Assembly: GCA_938007945.1 (NCBI GenBank)
Contig: CALLME010000237.1
Span: forward strand, 1 to 6,987
Reading direction: 5' to 3'
Length of the DNA stretch: 6,987 nucleotides
From: an uncultured Caulobacterales bacterium
Lineage (GTDB): Bacteria; Pseudomonadota; Alphaproteobacteria; Caulobacterales; Maricaulaceae
Shown: positions 4,477 to 6,987 of the stretch, piece after piece
Layout: each line of letters begins with the position of its first letter
How positions within the stretch are numbered: position 1 is the stretch's first letter
The notes under the pieces: generated by a model
Database searches by the model: none
The model's input: only the letters and a program-made list of their open reading frames with translations
What the model was told of the DNA's origin: nothing
Program-made: the position numbers and the translations under genes

Positions 4477-5895
4477 CTAAATCGCGAGCCGTTCAACAGG
4501 CCAGCTTAATGTAATAAACGCCCCGCCTGAGCGAGGGTGGTTGTCAAAAGCAACCGTGCCGCCTGTGCGTTCAATAAGTGTTTTAGCGATGAAAAACCCA
4601 AGCCCTAAACCGCCGCCGACTTTATTGGCTTCGCCTCTTGCTGACACGTAAGGCTCACCGAGCCTTGCGCGTACGGCAGGAGAAAATCCTGGGCCGTCAT
4701 CCTCAATTAAAATTGTGACAGTGTTGCGTGTCCATGACCCCGTGAGGGTGACGCGCGAATCTGCAAATTCCACGGCATTCTCGATATAGTTTTTTAGCCC
4801 GTATAAAATCTCCGCCTGTCGACGCAGTTGCGGCTGCGGCCCCTCGCCATGGGTTTTAATATCCACCTGACTGCCAAGCCCCAAATAGGGCTCTGCTGCT
4901 TCTTCGAGCAGGGCTTGGATTTGCAGTGTATCGTGGACAGGTTCACGCGCATCCCCGCGCGCACTGAGTTGTTTCAAAATATCGCGGCAGCGATGGGTTT
5001 GCTCCATTAACAAAGCGGCGTCCTCCCCCATCGGCGTGGTCGGATCAAGCTCGCGCGCCATTTCTTTGGCGACAAGCTGAATGGTTGCGAGCGGCGTACC
5101 AAGCTCATGCGCGGCAGCGGCGGCTAATCCGCCAAGGGCGGCAAGTTTTTGTTCTTGGGCCAGCACGGCCTCGGTCGCGGCAAGCGCTTCGGACATACGT
5201 CGTCCCTCACGTGAGGCCTGCCAGGCATAGACAGAGGTGAATACCATGCCCGTCATCAACGCGACCCAAAAGGCGGCTGAGATTTCACGCGGCAAGCTAA
5301 AACTCCCTGTGGGTGACCATGGAAGCGGTAGATGATTAAACATCAAAAACAGCGAGGCGCAGGTCGCAAGCCCGCCAATAGAAAACAGCACACGCTTTGA
5401 CAGCGTCGTCGCCCCCGTCACAACGGGCGCTACGAACAAGAGCGCGAAGGGATTATTCATTCCGCCCGTGAGCCAAAGAAGCGAGGCAAGCTGCAACGTA
5501 TCAAAGCCGAGCTGTAAAATCGCTTCCAAATGACCAACGCGCCGGTCAAGCGGTAGAGAAAATGTCACAGCAATATTTAGAACCGCCGCGAGAAAAACGA
5601 TCAAGGCGGCTGGCCAATAAGGAAATGAAAAGCCAAGCATTTCGGACACAACAAGCAGCGTAAAGGTTTGGCCCACCACCGCCGTCCATCGCAACGTCAC
5701 GAGCGTTGAGCGTCTCAGCCGCCCTGAGGTCTTTGGCGAAATATGTGAGAGGCTACGTCTATCTTGCCCAGCCGCATTCGTCGTTGACGCCACACCACCC
5801 GCCATATCCCACCCCTCTCCGCCCATATCACGGGATACGCTGTGCGGCATTGCCGCATCCCTCTGGCTTATATCTAATTGAGATGTGTTGGACAT
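4477..5895 (-). CDS. regB: RegB/PrrB/ActS-type redox sensor histidine kinase
   Basis: This 472-residue inner-membrane kinase has an N-terminal tail (1-62), about six membrane segments between 65 and 225, and a cytoplasmic kinase core. Family hallmarks are present. GGMNNPF (144-150) is the ubiquinone-binding GGxxNPF motif. The H-box AAHELGTPL carries the phosphorylated His263. HRCRDIL (301-307) carries Cys303, the position of the redox-active cysteine of Rhodobacter RegB. The N-box is NYIENA (369-374), followed by DDGPGF (399-404) and GGGLGLGFF (427-435). RegB kinases sense quinone pool and oxygen state and phosphorylate RegA/ActR, which controls respiration, carbon and nitrogen genes. The start at 5895 has TAGGAGCG about 12 bases upstream. 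Met16, Met24 or Met31 are possible alternatives because the tail is long for the family. It is divergent from the SenC gene; no RegA gene is in view. Confidence 0.88.
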   Translation of the reverse strand: MSNTSQLDISQRDAAMPHSVSRDMGGEGWDMAGGVASTTNAAGQDRRSLSHISPKTSGRLRRSTLVTLRWTAVVGQTFTLLVVSEMLGFSFPYWPAALIVFLAAVLNIAVTFSLPLDRRVGHLEAILQLGFDTLQLASLLWLTGGMNNPFALLFVAPVVTGATTLSKRVLFSIGGLATCASLFLMFNHLPLPWSPTGSFSLPREISAAFWVALMTGMVFTSVYAWQASREGRRMSEALAATEAVLAQEQKLAALGGLAAAAAHELGTPLATIQLVAKEMARELDPTTPMGEDAALLMEQTHRCRDILKQLSARGDAREPVHDTLQIQALLEEAAEPYLGLGSQVDIKTHGEGPQPQLRRQAEILYGLKNYIENAVEFADSRVTLTGSWTRNTVTILIEDDGPGFSPAVRARLGEPYVSARGEANKVGGGLGLGFFIAKTLIERTGGTVAFDNHPRSGGAFITLSWPVERLAI

Positions 5896-5924
5896 TTGGG
5901 ATTAACGCTCCTATTTGCTAATTA
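5896..5924 (+). promoter_or_regulatory. Candidate promoter of the SenC/Sco gene
   Basis: TTGGGA (5896-5901) and TAATTA (5919-5924) are 17 bases apart. The latter is also part of a GCTAATTA box like the alphaproteobacterial -10. Start near 5931 would give a leader of about 20 bases that includes GAGAGGG. The -10 half lies inside the palindrome at 5916-5933. Confidence 0.4.
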
Positions 5925-5933
5925 CGATTAGCA
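5916..5933. promoter_or_regulatory. Palindrome in the regB-senC divergent region, possible operator
   Basis: TGCTAATTACGATTAGCA is a perfect 7+7 inverted repeat with a 4-base centre. It sits in the 56 bp between the two divergent starts and overlaps the candidate SenC -10 element. A GCTAAT box faces each direction, so it could also simply be two back-to-back -10 elements. It does not look like the GC-rich RegA site. Confidence 0.5.
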
Positions 5934-5951
5934 GAGAGGGTGAGTTTGACC

Positions 5952-6584
5952 ATGATAGATTTTACGCGCGCAGCCCTGAGGATTATTTTAATTTCTGCCA
6001 TCGCCTTACCCTTACTCGCCTGCGGGCCGTCTTCCAATGATGGAAATATCGCGCAGTCTGGCACTGTGATTGCCTCTGGCACAGCGGCGATTGGTGGCGA
6101 TTTCACGCTCAAAGATGAAACAGGCGCGACGTTTACGCAAGACGACCTCATCGGTCAGCCGAGTCTGATGTATTTTGGCTTTAGCTATTGCCCAGATGTC
6201 TGCCCGACAGCTTTGCAAAAAATGGGCGCGCTTCAAGCGAACCTTGGGGATGACGGCGATAAGCTGAAGTATATTTTTATCTCTGTTGATACAGAGCGCG
6301 ACACGCCAGAAACGCTTGCGCCATATGTAACTTCGCGCGGATTTCCAAAACCGTTAATTGGACTGTCAGGCACGCAAGCCCAAATCGACGAGGCCGTCAG
6401 CGCTTATCGTGTCTACGCGCAAAAAGTAAGCGACCCAGAAAGTGCCGCTGAATTTACTTATGACCACTCTGATTTAATTATTCTGATGAATTCCAAGGGC
6501 GAGTTTGAAGATATCTTCACCCGCGATAGCAGTTTGCCGCAAATGGCGGGACGTGTGAGACTTCTACTGAACCAAGAAGGCTAA
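5952..6584 (+). CDS. senC: SenC/Sco1 (PrrC) family copper chaperone lipoprotein
   Basis: The 210 residues form a membrane-anchored, periplasm-facing thioredoxin-fold protein. A lipoprotein signal is clear: Arg-containing start, hydrophobic segment, and lipobox LPLLAC ending at Cys24. The copper-binding residues are Cys80 and Cys84 in GFSYCPDVCPT (76-86) and His172 in YDHSDLI. SVDTERDTPE (111-120) is also typical. Sco proteins deliver copper to, or reduce, the CuA site of cytochrome c oxidase. In Rhodobacter the homologue (SenC/PrrC) sits in the regB-regA cluster and can affect the redox signal. Here it is divergent from regB, so joint control is likely. I chose ATG 5952 over GTG 5940 because GAGAGGG (5934-5940) then serves as ribosome-binding site and the signal peptide has normal length. 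The next gene starts 6 bp after its stop. Confidence 0.92.
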   Translation: MIDFTRAALRIILISAIALPLLACGPSSNDGNIAQSGTVIASGTAAIGGDFTLKDETGATFTQDDLIGQPSLMYFGFSYCPDVCPTALQKMGALQANLGDDGDKLKYIFISVDTERDTPETLAPYVTSRGFPKPLIGLSGTQAQIDEAVSAYRVYAQKVSDPESAAEFTYDHSDLIILMNSKGEFEDIFTRDSSLPQMAGRVRLLLNQEG

Positions 6585-6590
6585 GCTCAT

Positions 6591-6987
6591 ATGATACGCT
6601 GGGGCATGATAGGATGCGGGGATGTGACTGAGCGTAAAAGCACTCCAGCCTTTGAGATTGAAGGTCGTTCAAAAATCATTGCTGTCCAGTCGCGTACTCT
6701 GAGCAAAGCGAAAGATTATGCCGCGCGGCACGGGGTACCTCATGTATTTGAAACCGCAGATGAGCTGATACATTCAGCCGAGGTTGACGGCGTCTATATC
6801 GCGACACCGCCAAGATCTCATCTGGAGCTCGCCTTGAAAGTGGCTCAAGCGGGCAAGCCGTGCTGCGTTGAAAAACCTATCGCGCTGAATCACGCACAGG
6901 CGATGGAAATGACCGAAGCCTTTGAGCAAGCAGGCGCGCCTTTATTTGTTTCTTACTACAGGCGCACGCTCCCGCAATTTGAGCAGG
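6591..6987 (+). CDS. Gfo/Idh/MocA-type NAD(P)-dependent oxidoreductase, N-terminal part
   Basis: The window shows the first 132 residues; the gene runs off the right edge. It opens with a Rossmann strand and glycine loop IRWGMIGCGDVTERKS (2-17). VYIATPPRSHLELALKVAQAGK (68-89) and the family signature EKPIALNHAQA (94-104) follow, the last including the lysine-proline pair near the active site. These enzymes oxidise or reduce sugars, inositols and related compounds. The substrate cannot be told from this half, because the C-terminal substrate domain is missing. The start at 6591 has AGAAGG (6575-6580) inside the end of senC as ribosome-binding site, so it is probably translated from the same transcript. 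No functional link to copper handling is evident. Confidence 0.9.
   Translation, partial: MIRWGMIGCGDVTERKSTPAFEIEGRSKIIAVQSRTLSKAKDYAARHGVPHVFETADELIHSAEVDGVYIATPPRSHLELALKVAQAGKPCCVEKPIALNHAQAMEMTEAFEQAGAPLFVSYYRRTLPQFEQ

Overview
The window looks like core chromosome of an alphaproteobacterium, most likely from the Caulobacterales/Maricaulales side. Three things point there. The predicted deacylase is close to Caulobacter ProXp-ala as I remember that protein. A WCGPC-bearing CnoX, a stand-alone Lon N-terminal domain protein, a Trm112-like protein and a DUF1244 protein sit in a row. A RegB/ActS-type redox kinase faces a SenC/Sco protein. Base composition is moderate, the start sites often lack a Shine-Dalgarno sequence, and no phage, transposon or CRISPR signature is visible.

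Layout from left to right. Positions 1-400 are AT-rich and mostly non-coding, with a possible start of a leftward gene at the very edge. A leftward tRNA-Gly(GCC) with encoded CCA lies at 401-475, flanked by two copies of a 13-bp direct repeat. A rightward block follows: prdX (Ala-tRNA(Pro) deacylase), cnoX (thioredoxin-TPR chaperedoxin), a Lon substrate-binding-domain protein, a Trm112-like protein, a DUF1244 protein and hslV. The last three before hslV are tightly packed. hslV has a candidate sigma-32 promoter placed so that its mRNA would be nearly leaderless. It ends in a strong hairpin that contains its stop codon. hslU is not next to it.

After hslV the direction changes. A leftward 68-residue Cys-rich protein of unknown function (4059-4265) has the best ribosome-binding site in the window. 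The roughly 210 bp behind it are unusually rich in inverted repeats and may encode a rightward small or antisense RNA. Next comes a leftward RegB/ActS/PrrB-type sensor kinase. It is divergent, across a short intergenic region with a 7+7 palindrome, from a rightward SenC/Sco lipoprotein. The start of a Gfo/Idh/MocA-type oxidoreductase follows and runs off the right edge.

Functionally, the left half serves translation fidelity and protein quality control: editing, chaperedoxin, Lon-like domain, HslV peptidase and a Trm112-type activator. The right half serves respiratory redox sensing and cytochrome oxidase copper-site assembly. The part least explained by known families is 4059-4476: the small Cys-rich gene plus its highly structured upstream region.
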